Positions 16,418 through 24,430 of a stretch of DNA of 64,000 nt are shown one piece after another. Numbering within the stretch: the stretch's first letter is position 1; the number at the start of each line of letters is the position of its first letter. A program made the translations under genes and the position numbers. The notes beneath the pieces were generated by a model, which saw only the letters and a program-made list of their open reading frames with translations, was not told the origin of the DNA and did no database searches. Origin of the DNA: RYN-133 sp036497285 (lineage in GTDB: Bacteria > Actinomycetota > Actinomycetes > Mycobacteriales > Jatrophihabitantaceae); contig DASXJR010000001.1 of the NCBI GenBank assembly GCA_036497285.1, positions 62,001 to 126,000 of the forward strand, in the 5' to 3' direction.

Positions 16418-17775
16418 GGTCACTCCCCCAACGGCGGCCATATGGCCGCCGGGCCTCAAGGTGACGCTGGCCTCGGCGGTGCGCGACTCGTGGTCGTAGG
16501 ACACGGTCAGCCCGATCGAACGGTAGAACTCGGCCAGCTCGGTCGGGTCCGCCTCGGTGAAGACCTCCTGGGCGACGTTTCCGAGCGAGTTCAGCAGCTC
16601 CCGAAGCCCCACGTCGTCGACAACGGGTCCACGGACATCTTCTGGTTGCGATGCGATGCCGGCGTCGATGGCCTGCAGATCCGAGTGGGCGGCGTTCAGC
16701 CGGTCGACCAGCGCCGCAGGGTCCGCGCCGGCTTCAGTGGCGTCTTGCAACCGCGCGATACAAGGCGTCAGGTCCTGACGACGGGTCTCGAGCTGTGAGT
16801 GATGAACCTCGTCCAGGATCGGCAGCTTGGGCCGCGGCCAGCAGCTTGATGGTTCGTTCGCGGTATTCGGGCCGAGCAGACTCGCCAGCCATTCGTGTAG
16901 GCCCGGCTGCAGCTCGTCGTGCCGAACGTACAAGTTGACCGGATGTCGCATATGGACCTCCGAGCCGGGCAGGAGATCGCGCGAGCGACACCGGAAGTAG
17001 AGGATGTTGCGTCGTGCCGACGCCCAACCGGCACCGGAGCACCCCCAGGAGAGCGGCGACTCGCTTGGAGAGTCTCGTCTTCTCGCGGCCTCGTGCATCA
17101 CCGCGAACGCGACCGCGGCCGGCCCGATCACGAGCCAGCTGCTGCGCAGTGACGAACTCCGTGACGGAGATCAGCGCTTCGTGCGCGAGCCCGCGCGACC
17201 GCACGCCGCTGCCCTTCTGCGGCCCGCCGGAATCTCGTTCGGTTGCCCAGCGAGACGTCAGACGGGTCGATCAGCGCCTCGACCCGGTTCCACTTGCCCC
17301 AGTACTCATAGCCCGTATACCGCTGGTTGCTGATGATCGTCGACAGGGTTGAGATTTGCCAGCCGTCCCCGGGTCGATGCGGGTACTGCTCCGGACGGTG
17401 CGCCGACGGGCATGGCACGCCGTCGCGGTTCAGTTGGTTCGCGATGTCCCGGAGGGTGCTTCCGGCGAGGTACTCCGCGAAGATGCGCTGAACGACCGGC
17501 GCCGTGGCAGGGTCCGGCTCGAGCCGCTTCAACTAGTAACCCTCGGCGGCCTTCCGCTGGTTGGGGTGCGGCCCGACAGGTTCGGTTGTGTACCCGAACG
17601 GCGGCCGACCGCCCTGGTACCGCCCCTGCTGCTCCACCTGGGCCGCCATGCCCAAACGAACACGCCTCTGAACTACCTGGCGTTCGCTACGTCCCATCCC
17701 GCCGGTGATCGACATGAGGACGTAGTGCGTCGTGTTCCTCCCGTCGTACCGGTGTGGACGGTGCACATCGCCCGA
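16397..17775 (-). pseudogene. serine recombinase (resolvase/recombinase family), broken by a nonsense codon and frameshifts
   Basis: Three successive frames together give the recombinase and zinc-ribbon/coiled-coil regions of a large serine recombinase. The parts are LMSITGGMGRSERQVVQRRV to GPHPNQRKAAEGY; after an in-frame TAG at 17533, LKRLEPDPATAPVVQRIFAE to NRTRFRRA; and finally VAFAVMHEAARRRDSPSESP to GGVTGVRGGT. The catalytic N-terminal domain with the active-site serine is not recognisable upstream. Proteins of this family commonly end VRGGT because the gene runs into the tRNA attachment site, and the stop here lies in the tRNA-like T-loop. It is inactive. Confidence 0.85.
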
Positions 17776-17827
17776 GCGGATGGCACCGGCGCGGGTCGTG
17801 ACCCGCGGAGTCGCACGCGCGTGGTTC

Positions 17828-18038
17828 GTCGGCACGCACTCCTGACCGGGTAGCGTCCGGAGGAGTCGGCTTTCGGTAAGGGTGCGGGCGAGGTCGGCCC
17901 AGTAACGCAGGTAGTCCTCGGTTGCCAGGCGGGCCCGGACGGTTCTGAGGATAGGCAGCGCTTTGAGCACGGTCGCGTGACCGACAGGCTCCCACCCTTC
18001 CCGTCGGTCACGCACCGTGATCAGTCGTCTCAATCGCG
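17828..18038 (-). other. open stretch of unknown origin upstream of the recombinase remnant
   Basis: On the minus strand, in the same frame as the recombinase remnant, the sequence reads REGWEPVGHATVLKALPILR and ATEDYLRYWADLARTLTESR. This looks protein-like but has no family I know. It begins at the stop of the gene ending at 18030 and runs into the recombinase without a stop. It may be a lost gene joined to the recombinase by deletion. Confidence 0.3.
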
Positions 18039-18335
18039 ACCGATCATGCGATCGACCAGGGCGAGCACGCCGGTCATCTGGACCCGTACCTCGCTCAGAG
18101 CCGCCTGGAGCGATTCGATCTTGCAGTCCTTGCACCAGTTCGCTAGGTCGGCGAGAACGCTCCGCAGGATGCCGTCGCTGCGACGGCGGGCACCGTGGCT
18201 CGCACCGTGCTTGCATTTCACCAGCCAGGGCGACTCGCCCTCGGCCGTGATGTTGCGGGCGAAGACGCCGGTCCCATCACGCCGGGTTGCCTCAATCGCG
18301 TACCCGGCCGAGGCCGTCAGGTTGACCGTGCTCAT
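18030..18335 (-). CDS. small protein with Cys/His cluster (101 aa), element cargo
   Basis: The ATG at 18335 has AAAGGAAG 7 to 14 bases upstream. The 101 residues have a beta-rich N-terminus (VNLTASAGYAIEATRRDGTG), then a possible metal site WLVKCKHGASHGARRR with a distant pair NWCKDCK, and a helical C-terminus ending VDRMIGRD. The Cys-x-His and Cys-x-x-Cys spacing suggests zinc, but no named domain is evident. It belongs to the integrated remnant, downstream of a short frame on the same strand. Confidence 0.6.
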   Translation of the reverse strand: MSTVNLTASAGYAIEATRRDGTGVFARNITAEGESPWLVKCKHGASHGARRRSDGILRSVLADLANWCKDCKIESLQAALSEVRVQMTGVLALVDRMIGRD

Positions 18336-18483
18336 GGTGAGTACTTCCTTTGGGTTCGGTGATCACTTGCCAGTAGCGCGTGACCGTGCCGCCGACCCGG
18401 GCGGAGACCTCCGGAGGTGTCCGGCCCCAAAGCTTCTGCGTCCACCGCCAGATCTCCACGATCCAGTCGTCCTTCTCGAACAA
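18292..18483 (-). CDS. possible 63-residue protein, partly overlapping the next gene
   Basis: A frame with a TTG start contains FEKDDWIVEIWRWTQKLWGR and ARVGGTVTRYWQVITEPKGS, rich in tryptophan and not typical of random GC-rich frames. Its last 15 codons overlap the gene that starts at 18335. It has no strong ribosome site and may be a remnant of a longer gene. Confidence 0.3.
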   Translation of the reverse strand: MFEKDDWIVEIWRWTQKLWGRTPPEVSARVGGTVTRYWQVITEPKGSTHHEHGQPDGLGRVRD

Positions 18484-18602
18484 CGACTTTGTGATCTTCG
18501 GGGTGGCGTCGTCGCCATCGACAGCCCGTCGGTCGACGGTCGAGTCCTACACGTAGACGTCGACGGGCGCTGCGACAGTAAGACCGATTATCGCTCTCAT
18601 GA

Positions 18603-18968
18603 TCAGCCCTTCTTCCGGCTCAGCAGGACCACAATGCGCGACACCAGCAGAACCAAGTCGAGCAGGATCCAGAACACGATGATGAGTCCGACTCCGATCG
18701 CGGTACCGGCGTTGGCCGCTGCCTGGCAGTCGTGCGCGGACAGGCCGGAGCAGTCCGACGGCGACGATGCCGCGTGCGCGCCGGCGATGATCCAGATGAC
18801 GAACCCGGCCTGCACGGCCAGGAACGCCCAGCGGAAGATATGACGCCGCTTGCGCGCCGGAGGCGCGGGCGGCGCGGCCGGGTAGACGTAGCCCGGCTGC
18901 ATCGGCGGTGCCGACTGGAACCGCTCGACCGGCCGCTGCACCGGCTGTGGTGGTGCGTTGAATTCCAT
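18603..18968 (-). CDS. small two-span membrane protein typical of actinobacterial mobile elements
   Basis: 121 residues from ATG 18968, with AGAGGAAGAG upstream. The proline-rich N-terminus (residues 1 to 45) is followed by a positively charged patch (RKRRH), a first membrane segment near residues 50 to 67 (FLAVQAGFVIWIIAGAHA), a loop with two cysteines (SDCSGL, DCQAA) and a second membrane segment near residues 90 to 115 (IGVGLIIVFWILLDLVLLVS). Proteins with this plan occur repeatedly beside integrases in actinobacterial elements; their role is unknown. Confidence 0.75.
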   Translation of the reverse strand: MEFNAPPQPVQRPVERFQSAPPMQPGYVYPAAPPAPPARKRRHIFRWAFLAVQAGFVIWIIAGAHAASSPSDCSGLSAHDCQAAANAGTAIGVGLIIVFWILLDLVLLVSRIVVLLSRKKG

Positions 18969-19266
18969 AGTTCTCTTCCTCTTGCTTCGGTGGTCCATCC
19001 ACCTTCGGCACCCGCACCCGCGGGATGCAGGACCAGAAGTGGATCACCGCGGGCTGCCTTCGAGCACGCGGTAACATCCTCGGCACGTCACGACGACCCA
19101 CACCTGGGCGCACCGCCCGTCGCTGTCGGACTGGCGACGCTCGGGCCGCTGGCGCTGGCCGCAATCGCGCTTCACGAGCGGTTGCTGAGTACGCTAACAG
19201 CAGTCTATAGCTGCGGTAAAGGCTCTGTATGACGGTTCATAACCGCTTCTTTGGTAGGTTGAGCGC

Positions 19267-19515
19267 ATGCCGCGCCCTTATAGCGACCCGGTGGAGATCC
19301 ATACCGCACCGGTTCCCGCCCAATCCCCGTTTATCCCGCGCGACGCGAAGATCGTCGTGGGCGCCGTCGCACCGGCCTCCCCGGATCCGATCCCGATCGT
19401 GCTGCTGCCCGGTTTCGAGTACCGCATGCGCGAGTGGCGACATCCAGACACCCACGAGATCCACTGGCGACTGGAGCGCAGAAGAGCCGGGCAATATGGC
19501 GACAACGACGAATAG
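19267..19515 (+). CDS. hypothetical protein, probably cut short by the IS481 copy
   Basis: 82 residues from ATG 19267 with a protein-like middle (KIVVGAVAPASPDPIPIVLL, YRMREWRHPDTHEIHWRLER). Homology to the IS481 transposase begins on the other strand at about 19530, so the last residues (RAGQYGDNDE) are probably read from the junction. The natural C-terminus is unknown. No family is recognised. Confidence 0.45.
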   Translation: MPRPYSDPVEIHTAPVPAQSPFIPRDAKIVVGAVAPASPDPIPIVLLPGFEYRMREWRHPDTHEIHWRLERRRAGQYGDNDE

Positions 19516-19529
19516 CCGTCGTATCGAAC

Positions 19530-19997
19530 GTGGATGGTGCTGCCGTCGTCGAGGGCCCAGTGGGTGATGTCGCTTTGCCAGCGCTCGTTGGGTTGTTCGG
19601 CGGCGAAGCGGAGGTAGCTGGGCTTGGGCCGTCTGTGCGGCTGTGATCTCACGAAGTCGCGGGCGGTGAGGATCCGCCAGATCGTCGAGACCGCCGGCGA
19701 GCTGCCGTGCCTGGTTAGCCAGGTGCGCGGCGATGGTCGCCGCGCCGGCTTCGTGGCCGTTCTTGTCTAGGTCTTTGCGGATCTCGATGATCTCGTCCTC
19801 GACCCCACTCGCGATTCGGCCGGGCTGGCGATGCGGGCGCCGTGATCGCGGTTGCAGCCCTGCCTGGCCCTCGGCCAGGTAACGCTGCACCAAGATGATC
19901 ACCCACCGGCGCGAGATGCCGTAGTCACGCGCGACCTCGCTCTTACTGTGCGGCCCTCGATCAGCACCGACGTCACGATCAACTGCGCCATGCCCAT
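19530..19997 (-). pseudogene. IS481-family transposase, frameshifted and truncated
   Basis: The ATG at 19997 starts MGMAQLIVTSVLIEGR, the usual N-terminus. A frameshift then gives SKSEVARDYGISRRWVIILV, AGLQPRSRRPHRQ and AGAATIAAHL. A second frameshift, at an apparent four-base insertion, gives RHGSSPAVSTIWRIL, then RFAAEQPNERWQSDITHWAL. The sequence stops being transposase-like right after the first catalytic aspartate region, so most of the DDE core is gone. It is an inactive copy inside the element remnant and probably interrupts the gene at 19267. Confidence 0.85.
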
Positions 19998-20000
19998 CGC

Positions 20001-20054
20001 TCACACCTCGACTCAGGTGTGAACGATGTCCCGAGACAGGTGTGAACGATGTCC
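20001..20054. repeat. terminal repeat region of the IS481 remnant
   Basis: tcacacct and aggtgtga (20001 to 20008, 20015 to 20022) are perfect inverted repeats around the transposase start. The 16-mer ggtgtgaacgatgtcc occurs twice, 23 bp apart (20016 and 20039). This is the expected place for the promoter and terminal repeat of an IS481 element; the exact outer border is unclear. Confidence 0.5.
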
Positions 20055-20066
20055 TGAACTCAGACA

Positions 20067-20079
20067 CCCCCTCGGACAC
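20067..20079 (+). repeat. second copy of the 13-bp attachment-like repeat
   Basis: ccccctcggacac is identical to 16404 to 16416. On the minus strand it encodes VRGG, as the recombinase 3' end does at the other site. It is the probable outer border of the decayed element. Confidence 0.4.
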
Positions 20080-20556
20080 ATGTGAAGACCCCGGATTCCG
20101 GGACCTTTGTCATTTCTCCGGCGGCTAGGGCCGCGAATGGCACTCCCGTCGCACCCCGAGTGACGTGCAGCAAGACGATCACCGGTTGGGACCCGCACGA
20201 CGCCTCGACCCACCAGTCCCGGTTGCCGACCACCGTCCTCGGAGCCGGCGCCACGCTCCGCGTGCACAGCGGGCCCTTGCCGCGCTGTCCGCGGTGTCCG
20301 GTAGGGCCGCTGAGTCGCGAAAAGGCATTCTTCTTCTGCCCGGGCGGCTGCGCCAGTGGCCATGATCAGCTGTTCGCCGGCAGCGGCGGTATGGCTGCCG
20401 TCGCGAGCGTCCGAGGCGGTCGGAAATAGCGCTCCGGCCGAAGCGTGCTCATCGGCTCCCCGGTCGTTGATCAGCCCGCGCCTCGGTCCCACTTCTCGCT
20501 CGAAGATGGACACGTCGGCAGAAAACCCTCGGCTCGATGTCGGCGAAAATGAGCCC
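20080..20556. other. 477-bp stretch without a supported gene
   Basis: Several overlapping frames are open on both strands but none has a ribosome site or recognisable domain. One plus-strand frame (20082 to 20429) carries two Cys-x-x-Cys-like pairs (RCPRC, FCPGGC) and might be a remnant. The end of this stretch must contain the promoter of the antiporter gene at 20557. Confidence 0.4.
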
Positions 20557-22134
20557 ATGCTCGGTTTGGAGATGGTGGTTGTACTGGGTATCGCGCTGTT
20601 GCTGTGTGGCGCTCTTGCCCAGCGATTCCCCGTTGCGCCCGCTCTGCTGCTGGTACTGGCAGGGGTGCTGATCGGCTTCGTACCGGCTCTGCGCCGCGGG
20701 GAGCTGCCGCCTGAGGTGGTGTTGTTGCTGTTCCTGCCGGCTCTGCTGTATTGGGAAAGCCTGACCACCTCGCTGCGGGAGATCCGCAGCAACCTTCGAG
20801 CCGTGGTGCTGACGAGCACCGTGCTGGTCGTGGCGACGGCGGCCGCTGTGGCTGCGGCTGCTCACGCGCTCGGACTTGAATGGGGTCCGGCGTGGGTTCT
20901 CGGCGCGGCTGTGGCCCCGACCGACGCGACCGCCGTCGGCGTACTCGCACGGGCGCTGCCCCGGCGCACCGTCACGGTGCTACGGGCAGAGAGCCTGGTC
21001 AACGACGGCACTGCGCTGGTGATCTACGGACTGGCGGTGGGCGTCACGGTCGGTGAGGAGCATCTCGGCGTCCTGCACATCAGTTGGCTGGTCGTGCTGT
21101 CCTACGGTGGGGGGGTACTGGCCGGTGCCTTGACCGGGTTGATCAGTTGGCAGGTACGTCGCCGGATCGACGACCCCATGCTGGAAACCATGGCGGTGCT
21201 CGTGACGCCGTTCGCGGCGTTCCTGCTCGCCGACTCGATCCACGCGTCCGGTGTTCTCGCCGTCGTCGTGTGCGGGCTGCTCATGAGCCAACTGTCACCG
21301 CGCTTCACGGGGGCGACCGCTCGCCAGCAGACCAACGCCTTCTGGTCGGTAGCCACGACGGTGCTCAGCAGTGCACTGTTCGTGCTCGTCGGTCTGCAGG
21401 CGCAGTCGGCCGTGCGCAGACTGACGGGCGCCTCGGCCGGCCAGGCCGTTGGCTACATCTTCGCGGTGACCGGGGTGGTGATCGCTACCCGCTGGGCGTG
21501 GGTCTACACGACGCCGTACCTGATCCGGGCGATCGACCGACGGCCGTCACAGCGGCTGCGCCGCGTCGGTGCCCGGGAACGGACGGTCAGCGCGACCGCA
21601 GGCTTCCGCGGGGCGATCTCGTTGGCGGCCGCGCTCGCCGTGCCCCGCACGCTCCACTCCGGGGCGCCGTTCCCGGACCGTGACCTCATTGTGGTCATCA
21701 CTTGCGGGGTGATCGTGCTGACGCTGCTGCAGGCCCTCCTGCTGCCGGGCGTGGTGCGCTTCGCCCGGCTACCGATCGACAGGTCCGTCGCCGAGGAGCG
21801 GCACTTCGCCGAGGTGGCGACCGTCGACGCCGCTTGGGACCGGCTCGACGACACCGCTGCCGAGCTCGGCACCGATGCGCGCGTGCTCGACCGGGTTCGC
21901 CACGAGCTGGACAAGCGCCGCAAACTCCTTGCCGCCGACCGCGCCGGCGACGACCCGCTCGTTCTGCACGACGACCAGTACACCGCCTTGCAGCTGGCCC
22001 TCATCGCCCAGAAGCGATTGACCCTGCTGCAGCTGCGCGCCGACCGGCGCATCGACGACATCGTCCTACGCCAGGTCCAGGCCACCCTGGACACGGAGGA
22101 AATCCGCCTTTCTCGTGCCACGCCCAACGAGTAA
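20557..22134 (+). CDS. CPA1-family sodium/proton antiporter
   Basis: The 525-residue membrane protein has about twelve hydrophobic segments and a 120-residue soluble tail. Typical CPA1 features are the start GLEMVVVLGIALLLCGALAQ, the re-entrant region GAAVAPTDATAVGVLARALP with the conserved APTDA, and the ion-site region SLVNDGTALVIYGLAVGV with its aspartate. It should exchange sodium or another cation for protons at the cytoplasmic membrane and help with pH and salt control. The frame opens at 20356, but the hydrophobic start at ATG 20557 fits the family; ATG 20506 is possible. It stands alone between a decayed element and a toxin remnant. Confidence 0.92.
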   Translation: MLGLEMVVVLGIALLLCGALAQRFPVAPALLLVLAGVLIGFVPALRRGELPPEVVLLLFLPALLYWESLTTSLREIRSNLRAVVLTSTVLVVATAAAVAAAAHALGLEWGPAWVLGAAVAPTDATAVGVLARALPRRTVTVLRAESLVNDGTALVIYGLAVGVTVGEEHLGVLHISWLVVLSYGGGVLAGALTGLISWQVRRRIDDPMLETMAVLVTPFAAFLLADSIHASGVLAVVVCGLLMSQLSPRFTGATARQQTNAFWSVATTVLSSALFVLVGLQAQSAVRRLTGASAGQAVGYIFAVTGVVIATRWAWVYTTPYLIRAIDRRPSQRLRRVGARERTVSATAGFRGAISLAAALAVPRTLHSGAPFPDRDLIVVITCGVIVLTLLQALLLPGVVRFARLPIDRSVAEERHFAEVATVDAAWDRLDDTAAELGTDARVLDRVRHELDKRRKLLAADRAGDDPLVLHDDQYTALQLALIAQKRLTLLQLRADRRIDDIVLRQVQATLDTEEIRLSRATPNE

Positions 22135-22304
22135 TGCATCTGGCACGACCAATGTTGCCCGATCAAATCACTTGCAAGACCACCGTCGCCCGATGAGCGG
22201 TCGACCGCTCAGCAATCGACCACACCGGGGCCGCGCCTGCTACGACGCGTTGCGGGCACACCACAACACCGCCGCGGCTTGACAACAAAATCCTGGGATG
22301 TCGC

Positions 22305-22517
22305 GTGGTTCACCTGAGCCCCGCGATGGAGGATCGCGCGGTCGAGGTACAGATGCTGCTTGCCGACCGCGGCCGGCACCGAGCACCATCAATCCCCGAC
22401 CTACTCATCGCCGCGACCGCCGAGAAGTCCGGCATGACAGTGCTGGCCGTGGACAAGGACTTCGACCTGATCGCCACCATCACGGGTCAGGCGGTCGAGA
22501 CGCTCACGGTTCCATGA
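22305..22517 (+). pseudogene. C-terminal half of a VapC-type PIN toxin
   Basis: The 70-codon frame contains PSIPDLLIAATAEKSGMTVL then VDKDFDLIATITGQ, the second half of a VapC PIN domain with its acidic DKDFD motif. The first half with the first catalytic aspartate is missing and no VapB antitoxin precedes it. It ends directly at the palindromic repeat copy 2 (its stop codon TGA shares the base at 22517). It is a non-functional remnant. Confidence 0.75.
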
Positions 22518-22567
22518 TCGGGTGGGACATGTCCCACCCGATGGCACACCCAGGTCGCTCGGGTATC
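22517..22567. repeat. palindromic repeat copy 2 (26-bp perfect palindrome plus conserved flank)
   Basis: Positions 22517 to 22542 are a perfect palindrome with core ggtgggacatgtcccacc and arms atcg/cgat, followed by ggcaca, ggtcgc and gggtatcac as in copy 1 at 16269. Differences from copy 1 are symmetric within the palindrome. It touches the VapC remnant on one side and lies 7 bp from the end of the gene at 22574. Confidence 0.85.
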
Positions 22568-22573
22568 ACGCGT

Positions 22574-23005
22574 CTAGCTCGCCACGCGGCTGTGCGTGCA
22601 ACCGAATCGAGACAGCGCATGACCGGGAACCGCGAGATCGGCCCAGACGGTCTTGCCGGCCCGGTCGGCCCGCGCACCCCACGCCACCGTGACGGCGTCG
22701 ACAATTCGGAGCCCGCGTCCGCGCACTTGGTCGAGTTCAACGTGAGCCGACATCTCCGGCCACCCAGGAGCGTCATCGGTCACCTCGACCCGCAACGCGC
22801 CGTGGTGCCCGAGAAGGGTCAGGTCGACGACATGAGCTCCCGCCTGCTGGCAGTTGGTGACCAGTTCGGACACCACCAGCGCGGCGTCGTGGCCGGCACC
22901 GCCGAGCCCCGCGTACATCTGCGCAAGTTGTTCCTCGGTCCAGCTACGGGCGACGGCGGCCATCGCAGGCTCGCAGAGCATGCTTCTCGTCGCGCGAAAG
23001 CACAT
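22574..23005 (-). CDS. RsbW/SpoIIAB-like ATP-binding protein (anti-sigma or regulator)
   Basis: 143 residues of HATPase_c fold. The N-box is ELVTNCQQAG, G1 is DDAPGWP and G2 is GRGLRIVDAVTVAWG. Such stand-alone kinase-like proteins regulate sigma factors or other partners in actinobacteria. Start at ATG 23005 is set by AGGAGTG five bases upstream, although the frame is open to 23158. No sigma factor or anti-anti-sigma gene is adjacent, so the partner is unknown. Confidence 0.8.
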   Translation of the reverse strand: MCFRATRSMLCEPAMAAVARSWTEEQLAQMYAGLGGAGHDAALVVSELVTNCQQAGAHVVDLTLLGHHGALRVEVTDDAPGWPEMSAHVELDQVRGRGLRIVDAVTVAWGARADRAGKTVWADLAVPGHALSRFGCTHSRVAS

Positions 23006-23248
23006 GCTCACTCCTATCGGCGCAGCCTTTCCTTCGACGAAACACGCGTAATCACCAAACCGCATCCGTGCAGTGCACGGGCAACGAGCTCGCCGAGGTT
23101 CGAGGGGCGACGCATCGTGGCCATTCGTCGGGCGGGAAGCGGGTAATTGGATGCCCAAGGACGCCTACTCCTGCGCACGGTGTCAGCCCGCACCGGCGCC
23201 CTGACGTCCACAGCCGGGTCGGTCACCGGCTCTCAGCGCTCGACGGCC

Positions 23249-23839
23249 TCACGTCGCGTGCGCAGGGCGAGTCATGAGGGTGATCGGTGGGCACGCGCCG
23301 GCGGTGATGACCTCGGCGACCGTGAACCCGTGCCGCCGGTAGAACGACACCGTTCGCGGATTCGGGGTCTCCAAGTACGCGGGCAGCCCCGCGGCGTCGA
23401 CCACACCCAGGCAAGCAGTCATCAGACGGCTTCCGAGGCCCTGGCCCTGATCCGCCGCGTGGACGCCGAACCACGGCAGGTACCAATGCGCATACGTCGG
23501 GTGCGCTGCGTCCATGTGTTCCAACGCCGCCAACGTGTCCGCGTGCTTCGCGGCCGCAACGGTGTCCATGAGAACGCCGATGATCTTCTGCCCGTCGGGC
23601 TCGGCCTCCGGCGGAAGCCACAGCGCCACCGCGGCGTAGTCGCCCAGCCTCCACGCGGTCCCGAGTTCGAATGCCGAGCCGCCGAAGGCGGCCAGGAAGC
23701 GCGGGAAGTGGTGTTCGAACTGGTGATCGTCGGGATACAGCCACCGCTCCACAGGGTCCCGGCGGAAAGCCGACACCAGCGTCGCGAGAACGCGCGCTTG
23801 CTCGTCCAGACCGGGATCGGACAGGACCGCTGCCTCCAC
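23249..23839 (-). CDS. GNAT family N-acetyltransferase
   Basis: 196 residues with the acetyl-CoA binding motif GVHAADQGQGLGSRLM near residue 124 and NPRTVSFYRRHGFTV near residue 158. The acceptor is unknown; proteins with this layout often act on small molecules or peptides. The start is a GTG at 23839, 7 bp after the stop of the SnoaL-like gene, so the two are probably one transcript. Confidence 0.85.
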   Translation of the reverse strand: MEAAVLSDPGLDEQARVLATLVSAFRRDPVERWLYPDDHQFEHHFPRFLAAFGGSAFELGTAWRLGDYAAVALWLPPEAEPDGQKIIGVLMDTVAAAKHADTLAALEHMDAAHPTYAHWYLPWFGVHAADQGQGLGSRLMTACLGVVDAAGLPAYLETPNPRTVSFYRRHGFTVAEVITAGACPPITLMTRPAHAT

Positions 23840-23846
23840 TGCCCGG

Positions 23847-24206
23847 TCAGCCCTTGACGTAGGCGAGTTTCTCCGCGACCAAACCGTCGCGGACGCGGAT
23901 CACGTCCACCCCACGGATGTGCCCGCCGGCCCAGTCGTAGCGCCAGCGCGCCACGACCCGGTCACCGGCAGCGAAAGCTTCCTCGGTGGTGAAGTGGCTG
24001 GTCGTGTCGGCGAAGATCGGCTCCCACGCAGCGGCCAGTTCGGTACGACCCTGGGCGCGGGCACCATCGGGGGCGGGTGCGGTGGCCTCGAAGACGCAGT
24101 CGGCGGTTGTCAGAGCGAGGGCCGCGGGGAGGTCGTGCGAATTCCAGGCCTCGTTGAACCGCCCGACGACAGCGAGCGCGTCCTGACCTGCATCGAGTGT
24201 CGTCAC
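23847..24206 (-). CDS. SnoaL-like (NTF2 fold) protein
   Basis: 119 residues with the usual pattern: RFNEAWNSHDLPAALALTTA near the start, WEPIFADTTSHF in the middle, and GVDVIRVRDGLVAEKLAYVK at the end. Such proteins are small cyclases, isomerases or binding proteins; no specific activity can be given. GTG 24206 is preferred because GGAGG stands five bases upstream. It is followed by the acetyltransferase gene. Confidence 0.8.
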   Translation of the reverse strand: MTTLDAGQDALAVVGRFNEAWNSHDLPAALALTTADCVFEATAPAPDGARAQGRTELAAAWEPIFADTTSHFTTEEAFAAGDRVVARWRYDWAGGHIRGVDVIRVRDGLVAEKLAYVKG

Positions 24207-24430
24207 GAGCACCTCCGCTGCACGTGGCCGGCCGGCCACAGTCAGATGCGGGGATAACACAGTGTCGTCGCGGCGGCGGACGTGTGGCAACTGCGTGACA
24301 GCCTCCTGGCGCTATGCCACCCTCTATGCACTCGACTAACTGGTTCCCGCCGTGATCGTGATCGCGGCGTTGTCCACCTCCGGGTAGCGAGCGGCAGCGC
24401 CGAAACGCGTCGGGTCAACAGCGACGACAG

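Larger units (their letters stand above)
16391..20079. mobile_element. decayed integrated element bounded by 13-bp direct repeats
   Basis: ccccctcggacac occurs at 16404 to 16416 in the tRNA-like fragment and again at 20067 to 20079 in the same orientation. Between them lie a broken serine recombinase, a Cys/His small protein, a small membrane protein of the type common on actinobacterial integrative elements, an interrupted hypothetical gene and a broken IS481 transposase. No replication or transfer gene is visible, so it is a remnant. The 13-bp repeat is C-rich and could be coincidental. Confidence 0.5.

Noticed and set aside
20082..20429. A plus-strand frame with two Cys pairs next to the element border
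   Set aside because: No ribosome site or homology is visible and frames on both strands are open over the same bases, as expected for GC-rich noncoding DNA.
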